From: Candidatus Bathyarchaeota archaeon
Lineage (GTDB): Archaea > Thermoproteota > Bathyarchaeia > 40CM-2-53-6 > RBG-13-38-9
Direction: 5' to 3'
Length of the DNA stretch: 11,019 bases
NCBI GenBank assembly: GCA_023144075.1
Contig: JAGLGJ010000025.1
Coordinates: forward strand, 1 to 11,019
Shown here: piece by piece, positions 1 to 6,612 of the stretch
Numbering within the stretch: position 1 is the stretch's first letter
How the letters are laid out: every line of letters starts with the position of its first letter
The notes under the pieces: generated by a model
Told to the model about the DNA's origin: nothing
Seen by the model: only the letters and a program-made list of their open reading frames with translations
Databases searched by the model: none
Made by a program: the position numbers and the translations under genes

Positions 1-386
1 ATTCTTAATATGAATATAATCATTATGTGAAGTCCTTCTTCAGTGATGTTTAGGACCATTGAATTGAATGGAAAACTCATAACTGGTTCCCCCGGAGTTA
101 TGAAGGGTAAGGGAAGTGAAACTAGGATTACCCAAACTAGAGTCAATGTTATGATTCTCATCCACGGCCGGAGAGGTGTATTAGTTAAAATCATGATTCC
201 TATACTTAATAATAATATTAACAAAGGAAATTCGAAATCGTGACTAAAAGCAACTGCACTGGTAAGAATCAAAGCAGAAGCTGTGGCTAAAGGTCTATTT
301 AGAGGAACTCTCGCCTCAGTATTTAATGAGTCAATTGTTTCTGCCAAACCTTCAAGAAATTTGATGGTGAGTGTTTTTATTTTCAG
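1..386 (-). CDS. nikQ: ECF-type nickel transporter transmembrane subunit, CbiQ/NikQ-like (3' part missing)
   Basis: An uninterrupted frame of about 128 codons runs off the left edge. Its product is hydrophobic, with transmembrane-like stretches after an N-terminal FLEGLAETIDSL segment. Assignment as the EcfT/CbiQ-type membrane subunit, which couples the ATPase to the substrate-binding subunit, rests mainly on operon position: it directly follows nikM and nikN on the same strand. The family's C-terminal coupling helices and the ATPase gene lie outside the window. The start is unusual. No ATG, GTG or TTG precedes the conserved-looking part. A CTG at 386-384 overlaps the nikN stop (CTGA, like the common ATGA coupling), and the only alternative nearby is a TTG at 347-345 inside the EGLAET segment. 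I chose CTG, with low certainty. That it is coding is likely; the exact family is a context-based inference. Confidence 0.66.
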   Translation of the reverse strand, partial: MKIKTLTIKFLEGLAETIDSLNTEARVPLNRPLATASALILTSAVAFSHDFEFPLLILLLSIGIMILTNTPLRPWMRIITLTLVWVILVSLPLPFITPGEPVMSFPFNSMVLNITEEGLHIMIIFILR

Positions 387-658
387 TGTTGCTTCCCACG
401 CCTTTTGAAAACAAGACCTGCGCCTAATATTGTGGCGATTCCTAGTAATCCAGAGATTATGTATCCTATTTCTGGTGAAAGATCAGGTATAGTATAATTG
501 AAGAGCGGTGTCCAATTCATGTCTTTAGACAAATCATGAAGTTCAACTTTTTCAGCTGCAATATCAAGGGGTTCATGAAATCCTACTATGTCAGCCAGTA
601 TAATCCCAAAAATAGGACTAACAAGAATTATGGTTACTAGAAAAATCAGAGTTTTCAA
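383..658 (-). CDS. nikN: Nickel ECF transporter accessory subunit NikN (PDGLE/CbiN-type)
   Basis: Product of 91 residues with an N-terminal hydrophobic helix (about 3-22), an extracytoplasmic loop and a C-terminal membrane helix (about 65-84) followed by a basic KRRGK end. The loop contains HEPLDIAAEK and then NWTPLFNYTIPDL, the layout of PDGLE-domain (NikN) proteins, and not the loop of cobalt-type CbiN. NikN-type subunits work with NikM to capture the metal ion outside the membrane. The gene starts 11 bp after the nikM stop and overlaps the putative nikQ start, so the three genes form one operon. The family assignment is firm at the level of PDGLE/CbiN; nickel as substrate is inferred from the divergent nikR. 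Confidence 0.85.
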   Translation of the reverse strand: MKTLIFLVTIILVSPIFGIILADIVGFHEPLDIAAEKVELHDLSKDMNWTPLFNYTIPDLSPEIGYIISGLLGIATILGAGLVFKRRGKQH

Positions 659-669
659 TTTGAGAAAAA

Positions 670-1320
670 TTATTTGACGCCTCTTTCTACTGATAGTAAT
701 TGAGGTGCTCTTCGCGATAGGTAGATGATACTTAATGCTGTTATGATTCCCTCAATTATTCCAAGTACTACGTGCCATCCAACCATGACAGGGAACGTGA
801 TGGCAAGTCCGTATGGAAATGATTGTGAGTAGCCTATCTGAATGGCTGCCGCGGCTCCAGCAATTATTATGCCTAACCATCCGCCTAGGAAAGCTCCAAG
901 AAAACGAATAGAATCTCGATTCCCAAAATTTCTAATTAGCAATTCATAACTGGAATGTCCGATTAGGACGGCGATTATGGCCATATTAAGTGCGTTTGCT
1001 CCGAGGGTAGTTATTCCACCATCATGAAATATCAAGGCCTGTACAAGTACAACTGAGCATATTGTTAGGAATCCGAGCCATGGTCCTAATAATATCCCAG
1101 CTAATGCTCCTCCAACAAAATGCAGACTTGTTCCTCCTGGGAGTGGCCAATTCAACATTTGTGCGGCAAAGATTGCTGCTGCGAGGATAGATACGAAAGA
1201 GATCATTTCAGATTCTAGCATTCCTCTGCTTTTTCTAAGTGCATAGTATCCAAACACGATGAATATGATGTAAGTGATAGTTGCTGTAGTAATGTCAAGA
1301 AATCCGTCAGGTATGTGCAT
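670..1320 (-). CDS. nikM: Nickel-binding membrane subunit NikM (CbiM family)
   Basis: This is the substrate-specific S component of the ECF-type nickel/cobalt importer. With the start used here the protein has 216 residues and begins Met-His-Ile-Pro-Asp-Gly, the invariant N-terminus of CbiM/NikM. In the known NikM structure the metal is held by the free amine of Met1, by His2 and by His67; here a histidine falls exactly at residue 67 (SLHFVGG). A longer frame to 1350 would add ten residues and bury the metal-binding N-terminus, so the start at 1320 is strongly preferred; a GGCGGGAT stretch just upstream can serve as ribosome binding site. Several membrane helices follow, including the GALAGILLGP region. 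First gene of nikMNQ, divergent from nikR. Cobalt transport is the alternative, but the NikR neighbour and NikN-type partner favour nickel. Confidence 0.93.
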   Translation of the reverse strand: MHIPDGFLDITTATITYIIFIVFGYYALRKSRGMLESEMISFVSILAAAIFAAQMLNWPLPGGTSLHFVGGALAGILLGPWLGFLTICSVVLVQALIFHDGGITTLGANALNMAIIAVLIGHSSYELLIRNFGNRDSIRFLGAFLGGWLGIIIAGAAAAIQIGYSQSFPYGLAITFPVMVGWHVVLGIIEGIITALSIIYLSRRAPQLLSVERGVK

Positions 1321-1411
1321 AGATATCCCGCCAGTAATACTTTTTTTCAAATTAGTAATAATAGCAGTATTAAAGGTTTATCGGCATTAATAATGTGTTC
1401 AGGTAATCAAT
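1321..1411. promoter_or_regulatory. Divergent nikM/nikR promoter region with candidate NikR operator
   Basis: The 91-bp gap contains a 7-bp inverted repeat, TAATACT at 1335-1341 and AGTATTA at 1366-1372, with half-site centres about 31-32 bp apart, close to three helical turns. A shorter pair, TAATA 1356-1360 and TATTA 1368-1372, shares the right half-site. That right half-site coincides with the best TATA-like element on both strands: TATTAAAG (1368-1375) reading towards nikR and TTTAATAC (1376-1369) reading towards nikM. Each would place a transcript start about 15-26 bp before its gene. A regulator bound there would block both directions. NikR-type operators are inverted repeats with GTAT/ATAC-like half-sites, but the spacing here differs from the E. 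coli site, so operator identity is inference. Confidence 0.5.
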
Positions 1412-1852
1412 TTGGGATCCGAAAACGTCTTTAGATTCAGTGTCTCTGCTCCGCAAAAACTTGTTGAGGAGTTTGATACTACAATCAAGAAAATTGGTTA
1501 TGATAGATCAAAAGCTATACAGACAGCGATGAGAAGTTTTCTAGATGATTATAAATTGAGTCATGATGTCAAGGAGGACGTTGCGGGTGGATTAGTGATA
1601 ATCTATGACCACGACGTTAGAGGATTGGAAGAGGGTCTTACTGATATTCAACATATTTACCAGAACATAATCAGCTCTACAACTCATCTTCATCTTGATA
1701 AACACCATTGTCTAGAAATTATTGCTGTAAAAGGTGATGCGAAATTAGCAAGAAAGTTATCTGAAGAAATAATGAAAAAAAGAGGAGTTAAACAGAATAG
1801 GCTAGTTGTAACAACAATAGCGGCTCAAAAATCCGGGTCACCAAACAAGTAA
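1412..1852 (+). CDS. nikR: Nickel-responsive transcriptional regulator NikR
   Basis: A 146-residue protein with the two NikR domains: an N-terminal ribbon-helix-helix DNA-binding domain (about 6-50, with FRFSVSAPQKLVEEFD and RSKAIQTAMRSFL) and a C-terminal ACT-like nickel-sensing domain (about 60-135, CLEIIAVKGD core). All four high-affinity nickel ligands of E. coli NikR are present at matching spacing: His81 in the IQH segment, then His92, His94 and Cys100 in an HxHx5C motif. The protein should therefore respond to nickel and not be a degenerate paralogue. Translation begins at a TTG behind an AGGT box at 1401-1404; an in-frame TAA at 1391-1393 leaves no other start. It is divergent from nikMNQ, the expected target. 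Family assignment is very secure. Confidence 0.95.
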   Translation: MGSENVFRFSVSAPQKLVEEFDTTIKKIGYDRSKAIQTAMRSFLDDYKLSHDVKEDVAGGLVIIYDHDVRGLEEGLTDIQHIYQNIISSTTHLHLDKHHCLEIIAVKGDAKLARKLSEEIMKKRGVKQNRLVVTTIAAQKSGSPNK

Positions 1853-2084
1853 AAAATGTTGTGCTTCTCCAATTCTAATTTATTCAACTGCTTTTAGTTC
1901 AACAGAAATAGCGCGGACTCTATTTAGAGGTAGAATGTGTCAGAGAAATGCTTTTTACTCAGATTTAATTGGAAAGCGAGGTATATTATTAATAGGAACA
2001 TTGTTCCATCTTCAAAGTCAGAAAAATATGTTGTAGATGGTGAATGGTTACTTTCATAATTTGTTGAAATTTGGTGGATTAAGA

Positions 2085-2357
2085 GTGAAGATCAAAGACA
2101 TCAGTGACGGTATTAGAAATGTTAGTATACAAGGAAAGATTGTCGACATGAATGCTTTCATGATTCTTCTAGATGATGAAACTGGAAAAATATTTGTAAG
2201 ATACCGATCGAGAGATTTAGCAGATACTTTAGCTATCGGAGATCGGATTCGAGTGCAAACATGTCGTGGACGGATATATGCTGGGATTCTTGAGATTCGA
2301 CTTGAACGTAGTGGACGAATTATTAAACTTCCAGAGTCTCATGTTCAATATCCATAA
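2085..2357 (+). CDS. Small archaeal OB-fold single-strand DNA-binding-like protein
   Basis: About 90 residues forming a single OB fold. The opening VKIKDISDGIRNVSIQGKIV and the later LDDETGKIFVR, IGDRIRV and YAGILEIRLERSGRIIKL follow the strand order of archaeal SSB/RPA-like OB domains, which bind single-stranded DNA or RNA. It is shorter than usual: the loop between the first two strands is nearly absent, and the aromatic LW that normally follows the DETG segment is replaced by RYRS, so binding may be weaker or altered. The GTG start at 2085 has a GGTGG box at 2073-2077 and begins where the fold begins. An in-frame ATG at 2037 would add sixteen residues without homology or a ribosome binding site. 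A TATA-like TATATTATTAATAG lies near 1982-1995. No operon partner is evident. Confidence 0.75.
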   Translation: MKIKDISDGIRNVSIQGKIVDMNAFMILLDDETGKIFVRYRSRDLADTLAIGDRIRVQTCRGRIYAGILEIRLERSGRIIKLPESHVQYP

Positions 2358-2454
2358 GAATACATTAGAAATTTTGAATATTGTCATCTTAGCATTCCCT
2401 AATGTTAATATGTATTTTAGTTGACAATATGGAAGAATCAAGAGGTTATTTTCA

Positions 2455-3777
2455 TTGAGTGATGACAAGATTGGTCGAAGGAAGTATCTCAAGTATGCTG
2501 GAGCTGCAGTAGCAGTAGGAGCAATTGCAGCCGCAGGTTACGGTCTGTCTAATTATTACAAACCATCTGACCAAATTCTGTCAACGACAACTCCAGTTGG
2601 GGAAAAAAACAAGGTTAAGATTGGAACTACTAGACCGTTGACTGGACGCGATGCCATCTACGGAAGAAACGAACTTAATGGAACAATGCTTTGGGTCAAG
2701 ATGATTAATGAGGCTGGTGGCATTAAGGCTGGAGACGGAAACACATACGAAGTTGAACTAATAACTTATAATGATGAATCCAAACCCGAAAATGTTGGAA
2801 GACTCTTTGAGAAGCTTATTGTTGAAGATAAGGTGGATTATCTCTTTGGACCGGTATCTGGCCAATTAGGTATGGCGACGGTTCCAGTTGTTATGAGGTA
2901 TAACAAGCTTGAGTTTTATGGTACGGCTAGTTATGATCCAGCTCAATGGAAAAACGAATATGGTGAACACGTAGTTCACGTATGCACGAACGGTAACGCG
3001 TACCTAAAATCAATGATTGATATGACTATGGATTACATAGTACCAGAACTTGATCCAGACGCAAAAAATATGGCGATCATTCATGGAGATGACCTTTTCC
3101 GTAACACTGCTGGGGTAGGTGGATATGAATATGCTAAGGAGAGAGGAGTGAATCTCCTCGTATATGAGAAATATCCTACTGATACAACTGATATATCGCC
3201 TATATTGAGCAAGGTCAAAGCTTCGGACCCAGAGGTCTCAATATTATTAGCAGGTGCTGGTTACGGAGACGCGATACTAATAACAAGGCAATGTGAAGAA
3301 CTCGGCGTTAACTTGAAACTACTATATCCAGGCACAGGCACGGTTACTCCTGAATGGTATGATGCGGTCTCTCCATATGGTGATTATATATTAACTAATA
3401 CTCAATGGGAGATTGGTGTAATTTATGATGTAGATTATGGACCTACACACGATGAGTACATAGCCGCCTATGTAGCTGAGTATGGTTATGAACCAGAATA
3501 TAGTTCTGCGATTGGGTTCACTCAAGGTTTGGCAATACAAATGGCCATGGAGAAATGCGCTGAACCTATGAATCCTAAAAGTCTAAGAGAAACTGTAAGA
3601 AAAGAAGTTGAATTCAAAGGGTTCTACGGACATTTTAAGACCGATGAATATGGAATTCAGATTGGGCATCAAGTTGCTGTTATGCAATGGCAGAATGGGA
3701 GAAAGAAATGTGTGTGGCCTCCAGAAGTAAAGAATGCTGAATTACTTTATCCGATGCCCAAATGGTCGGAAAGATAA
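2455..3777 (+). CDS. Tat-exported ABC-type substrate-binding protein (branched-chain amino acid/amide family)
   Basis: A 440-residue extracytoplasmic ligand-binding protein of the Peripla_BP_6 (LivK/urea/amide-binding) type. Residues 8-13 (RRKYLK) and the following AGAAVAVGAIAAAG segment form a twin-arginine signal or membrane anchor; no lipobox cysteine follows. The mature domain starts near residue 53 with KVKIGTTRPLTG, the usual first strand and ligand loop, and continues through NDESKPENVGRLFEKLIVEDKVDYLFGP, typical of this fold. Translation starts at TTG 2455, eight bases after GAGGT (2442-2446). The permease and ATPase genes that such proteins serve are absent on both sides, so it is an orphan here and the ligand is unknown. 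Amides, amino acids or quaternary amines are possible; the convergent methyltransferase operon makes an amine ligand conceivable but unproven. An AT-rich T-run tail lies at 3845-3858. Confidence 0.88.
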   Translation: MSDDKIGRRKYLKYAGAAVAVGAIAAAGYGLSNYYKPSDQILSTTTPVGEKNKVKIGTTRPLTGRDAIYGRNELNGTMLWVKMINEAGGIKAGDGNTYEVELITYNDESKPENVGRLFEKLIVEDKVDYLFGPVSGQLGMATVPVVMRYNKLEFYGTASYDPAQWKNEYGEHVVHVCTNGNAYLKSMIDMTMDYIVPELDPDAKNMAIIHGDDLFRNTAGVGGYEYAKERGVNLLVYEKYPTDTTDISPILSKVKASDPEVSILLAGAGYGDAILITRQCEELGVNLKLLYPGTGTVTPEWYDAVSPYGDYILTNTQWEIGVIYDVDYGPTHDEYIAAYVAEYGYEPEYSSAIGFTQGLAIQMAMEKCAEPMNPKSLRETVRKEVEFKGFYGHFKTDEYGIQIGHQVAVMQWQNGRKKCVWPPEVKNAELLYPMPKWSER

Positions 3778-3878
3778 TAATCAATGTGAACACGGAAATT
3801 ATAGAATTATAATTAATTAAAGTAAAATCTTGATATTATCTAAATTTTTTAAAATTTTGCTAGGATTTATAATTTTAA

Positions 3879-4169
3879 TTATTTTCTGAGTAGATGACTT
3901 TTAATTACATAAATTTTATTTCCTTTTTGTTTTATTATTAGTTTGTAACGGGCATCTTTGCTGTTTTCTATTTTCGGGCGTCTTGTACGGAAAGCGTGTG
4001 CAAGATTAGTTGCTTTTTTTTCAGATTTACATTTAACTTGGAATCCGTTCATTATTCCTTTGGAAACCAGCATGAGTTTCCTATGTCGTTGACCATAGGC
4101 AACATATTTGTCGAAGGTTCCAGGTTTGTATTTTTTTAATTTAGGACGTTTTGACGATTTTTTCACCAC
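3879..4169 (-). CDS. Lysine/arginine-rich small protein of unknown function
   Basis: I do not recognise this 96-residue product. It has 22 Lys and 8 Arg (31 percent) against only 4 acidic residues, spread over the whole length, plus one cysteine and no predicted signal peptide or membrane helix. Such a composition suggests nucleic-acid or ribosome binding, but no named fold is evident. The mixed pattern of hydrophobic and charged residues in YKLIIKQKGNKIYVIKSHL looks like a real beta-rich end and not random translation. It starts at one of two tandem GTG codons (4169-4167 or 4166-4164) with no clear ribosome binding site, 76 bp downstream of the methyltransferase on the same strand, so it could be the third gene of that operon or have its own promoter. 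Its first codons after the mRNA start are unusually lysine-rich. Confidence 0.6.
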   Translation of the reverse strand: MVKKSSKRPKLKKYKPGTFDKYVAYGQRHRKLMLVSKGIMNGFQVKCKSEKKATNLAHAFRTRRPKIENSKDARYKLIIKQKGNKIYVIKSHLLRK

Positions 4170-4245
4170 AGTGCTGAAGTTTTGTCTGATGTGGTAGTCT
4201 TCTCAAGATTTACATTCAGCATGAATATCAGGGTGCTCTATTTTT

Positions 4246-5697
4246 TTATTTTTGTAATATTTTCTTTTCGGCTTTTCTTAATTCATTGTCGAGATCGTTT
4301 TCTATATCTTTTGAAAGTGGAGTTGGTTGATGTTTTGATAAGATCTCTTTTGTTCTTTCATGAGCTCTTGTCGCCAAGTCTTTTGAACCTGTTTTCTCCC
4401 AAGTGCTTCTAGTTTGTCTATCTAGAAGTTTAGGCATCCAATGTTCTTTCTTAAAGAACTTCAAGGTATGTTCTTGTGTAATAAATTGTCCGCCAGGTCC
4501 TACTTTATCTATAACGTCTAGAGCTAGTGATTCATCTGTTACCTCTACTCCTTTCAATATGTAGGAAATCATGGAGATGATTTCGTCGCAGATAGTGATT
4601 AGTTCTAGGCTTCCAGTTAGACCAAAATTCAGGAAAGAGCCAACATCATGTATTAAATTTGCTCCACTAGATGCTGCTACAAAAAGACTTAGACTCGCCT
4701 CTAGTGTGGCTTGACCATCTAACACTTTTGAATCTGAACATCCTCCTGTGCTCCAAATTGGAAGTTCATAGTGCCTCCCAAGTTGAGCCATTGCTAAGTT
4801 AACAATCATCCATTCTGGAGCTCCATAAGAGAAAACTCCAGTTCTTTGATCCATGTTTGTTGTATCTGCACCATAAATGAATCGGGCGCCTTTCTTACTG
4901 AACTGGGCAATTACATTTCCGCTTAAAGTTTCGGCGTTGGATTGAACTATAGCCCCTGCCATAGTTGCGGGCGCCGTTGAGCATGATGCTGGTGATGGAA
5001 TATATACTATGGGTAGTTCTGCTTTTGCAAATTCTATCAGATTTCGTGTATGTTCTCTGCCATGTGTTAAGGGTGAGATAGGTTCACTGTACATGCCTAA
5101 TATCGGTCTATCCTTCAGTTTGTCTCGTCCACCGACTACTGAGGCTGCCATGTTAATCAAATAAGTTGCATCTAAACCAAAGTCCACAACCATAATTGGT
5201 TTTTCTGTGTTCTTTAGTGATGCATGAAGGTCGTGTAAGGGCATGACTTGTTTAGGCACGTCTTGGGCTGTGAAGAGAGGCATTACAAAATCTATATTGG
5301 ATAGTGCATCGGCAAGTTTGGTTGCATTAATAATATCACTTTTCGTAGAAGGTCTTATCGATCCTGTTTCATAATCAAGAATGTTTATAGCGCCTTCTCC
5401 AAGACCAAAATTCACTCTTTTTCCTTCAAGTTTTAAATCAAATTTCTTGTTACGACCTGCAAATTGAACTGTTCTTGCAGAATATTTTATCGCATCTTCC
5501 ACGATATGTTTTGGTATTTTTACTATTTTTGTTGAAAAATTAACATCAGCACCAATACTGTTCAATAATTCTAGCGCTTTTTCCTCTTCTACCCTTACGC
5601 CAGTTCTCTCAAGTAACTCTAAAGTGGCTGTGTGAATGCGATAAAGTTCATCTCTAGAGAATATTTCGAAAATTCCAATTTTAGGCGATTCTATCAT
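4246..5697 (-). CDS. MttB-family methyltransferase lacking pyrrolysine (probable quaternary-amine:corrinoid methyltransferase)
   Basis: A 483-residue member of the trimethylamine methyltransferase (MttB) superfamily, close to the usual length of about 470-500. Family landmarks include LELLERTGVRVEEEKALELL near the N-terminus, the DRPILGMYSEPISPLTHG region (about 196-213), PSPASCSTAPATMAGAIVQSNAE (about 234-256, split here by function not by gap) and STGGCSDSKVLDGQATLEAS (about 316-335). Methanogen MttB reads an in-frame TAG as pyrrolysine in this latter part of the barrel; here the frame is open with no TAG. Non-pyrrolysine homologues such as MtgB, MtpB and MtcB demethylate glycine betaine, proline betaine or carnitine and pass the methyl to a corrinoid protein. 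The corrinoid gene sits three bases upstream, so the pair is surely co-transcribed. The exact substrate cannot be read from sequence. Confidence 0.9.
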   Translation of the reverse strand: MIESPKIGIFEIFSRDELYRIHTATLELLERTGVRVEEEKALELLNSIGADVNFSTKIVKIPKHIVEDAIKYSARTVQFAGRNKKFDLKLEGKRVNFGLGEGAINILDYETGSIRPSTKSDIINATKLADALSNIDFVMPLFTAQDVPKQVMPLHDLHASLKNTEKPIMVVDFGLDATYLINMAASVVGGRDKLKDRPILGMYSEPISPLTHGREHTRNLIEFAKAELPIVYIPSPASCSTAPATMAGAIVQSNAETLSGNVIAQFSKKGARFIYGADTTNMDQRTGVFSYGAPEWMIVNLAMAQLGRHYELPIWSTGGCSDSKVLDGQATLEASLSLFVAASSGANLIHDVGSFLNFGLTGSLELITICDEIISMISYILKGVEVTDESLALDVIDKVGPGGQFITQEHTLKFFKKEHWMPKLLDRQTRSTWEKTGSKDLATRAHERTKEILSKHQPTPLSKDIENDLDNELRKAEKKILQK

Positions 5698-5700
5698 TTT

Positions 5701-6354
5701 TCATTGCTCACTAATATCTAGTATTTTCTTCACGAGCCTTACAGCTTCAGATGCATTATCGGCAAAACCGTCTGCACCTATTTCCTTAGCCCACTCTTCA
5801 GTGACAGGGGATCCTCCAACTATTACTTTGACTTTGTCGCGCAGGTCCTTCTTTTTAAGAGCTTCAATAGTCTCTCGTTGCATCGGCAAAGTTGTACTTA
5901 GTAAAGCTGACATTGCGACAACATCAACATTACCGTTCGTTACAGTCTCGATGAATTTCTCAGCAGAAACATCAACACCAAGATCCAATATTTCAAATCC
6001 GGCTGTGAAGAGCATCGAAGCGACTATGCTTTTTCCAATATCATGTATGTCTCCGGCTACTGTTCCTATGGCAATTACTCCAAGGTGTTCTCCTTCAGAA
6101 CCAATTTTTTTCAATAAAGGTTTAAGATATTCTGATATCACTGTCTTTGCAGCTTCGCCAGCACTCACTAATTCTACAAGAAAGAATTCTCCACTCTCAA
6201 ATTTGTCTCCTACCTCGCGAAGGGCAGCTGTTATCGCAGAGAGAAGTTCTTGGGGATTTTCACCCTTGTCAAGGCTTGTTTTAATAGTCTGGATTAGTTT
6301 CTCTCGATCAAGTGTTAGTAAAGCTTCTTTGATCTCATGTGCAGTTTCAGACAT
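5701..6354 (-). CDS. Methyltransferase cognate corrinoid protein (MtbC/MttC type)
   Basis: A 217-residue cobalamin-binding methyl carrier. Residues 1-90 form the helical cap (TLDREKLIQTIKTSLDKG, then GDKFESGEFFLVELVSAGEA) and 91-217 the Rossmann-like B12 domain. The lower-ligand motif DxHxxG is GDIHDIG with His104; SALLSTTLPMQ (149-159) and VGGSPV (179-184) complete the site. The protein takes a methyl group from the MttB-like partner and hands it to a corrinoid:pterin methyltransferase not present here. A longer frame to 6417 adds 21 residues of hydrophobic, unconserved sequence; the family start MSETAHEIKEALL is at 6354, and a TATA box about 25 bp upstream would make transcription start on this very codon. 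First gene of a two-gene operon with the methyltransferase. Confidence 0.93.
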   Translation of the reverse strand: MSETAHEIKEALLTLDREKLIQTIKTSLDKGENPQELLSAITAALREVGDKFESGEFFLVELVSAGEAAKTVISEYLKPLLKKIGSEGEHLGVIAIGTVAGDIHDIGKSIVASMLFTAGFEILDLGVDVSAEKFIETVTNGNVDVVAMSALLSTTLPMQRETIEALKKKDLRDKVKVIVGGSPVTEEWAKEIGADGFADNASEAVRLVKKILDISEQ

Positions 6355-6373
6355 GTGAATCAACAAAATGTGT

Positions 6374-6384
6374 ATTTTATAAAA
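6374..6384 (-). promoter_or_regulatory. TATA box for the corrinoid protein/methyltransferase operon, leaderless mRNA
   Basis: Read on the minus strand the sequence is TTTTATAAAAT, a near-perfect archaeal TATA box. Its centre (about 6379-6380) lies 25-26 bp from the ATG at 6354, the normal box-to-start distance, and no ribosome binding site precedes that ATG. The transcript is therefore expected to begin at or next to the start codon. This also argues against the upstream in-frame ATG at 6417, which would lie before the promoter. Confidence 0.6.
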
Positions 6385-6490
6385 CGGAATTGTTTTTCTA
6401 ATGATGATTACATTCATACTTAAATTGTTTGCAAATTTTTTATCAAATTAACTTCAATCGCGCACGCTCTTGATCCAATCTTTAGCCAGA

Positions 6491-6530
6491 TTTCTTGTTG
6501 CCAAGAAACTATAACTCTGTGAGAAGTTTC
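6491..6530. repeat. Nested inverted repeats in the gap between the corrinoid operon and the PLP enzyme gene
   Basis: TTTCTTG at 6491-6497 and CAAGAAA at 6502-6508 form a perfect 7-bp inverted repeat with a 4-base spacer. GAAACT at 6505-6510, which overlaps the right arm, pairs with AGTTTC at 6525-6530. They lie in a 258-bp divergent intergenic region (6355-6612). The position suits a regulator site, but short AT-rich repeats occur by chance and no known operator is recognised. Confidence 0.3.
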
Positions 6531-6565
6531 AATCAATTAATAGAAAATAAATGTTAGAAAAAAAA

Positions 6566-6603
6566 CTTTTAAAGAGCCTAACGTTTCTTTCTGGTTTACA
6601 GGT
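6566..6603 (+). promoter_or_regulatory. Promoter and ribosome binding site of the glycine C-acetyltransferase-like gene
   Basis: An A-rich stretch (6558-6565) followed by CTTTTAAAG (6566-6574) resembles a BRE plus TATA box. Transcription would begin near 6595, and an AGGT ribosome binding site at 6600-6603 lies nine bases before the TTG start at 6613. Assigned by pattern and spacing only. Confidence 0.5.
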
Positions 6604-6612
6604 AGATCTAGC

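Noticed and set aside
43..243. 66-codon open frame on the plus strand
   Set aside because: It lies antisense to the nikQ frame, which has operon context and a hydrophobic membrane-protein pattern; the plus-strand product is low in structure.
383..1320. Cobalt (CbiMNQ) transport as the function of the importer
   Set aside because: A corrinoid protein nearby makes cobalt tempting, but the divergent NikR and the PDGLE-type small subunit point to nickel; cobalt cannot be wholly excluded from sequence.
1880..1939. Short minus-strand frame whose last residues (NRVRAISVELKAVE) look like a protein C-terminus
   Set aside because: A TGA at 1942-1940 and further stops upstream in this and the other minus frames leave fewer than 20 codons; no start or homology supports a gene or remnant. 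The 1853-2084 gap otherwise holds only the TATA-like element near 1982-1995.
2229..2492. 87-codon open frame on the minus strand
   Set aside because: It overlaps the end of the OB-fold gene and the start of the binding-protein gene, spans their intergenic promoter, and its product resembles no family.
4182..4412. 76-codon frame on the plus strand, rich in Phe and Leu
   Set aside because: Mostly antisense to the C-terminus of the MttB-like gene; its hydrophobic look comes from complementing Lys-rich codons.
5801..6358. 185-codon frame on the plus strand
   Set aside because: Entirely antisense to the corrinoid protein, whose B12-binding motif and partner gene prove the minus frame.
6355..6417. 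N-terminal extension of the corrinoid protein
   Set aside because: It overlaps the TATA box, is hydrophobic and unlike the family, and would require transcription from further upstream.
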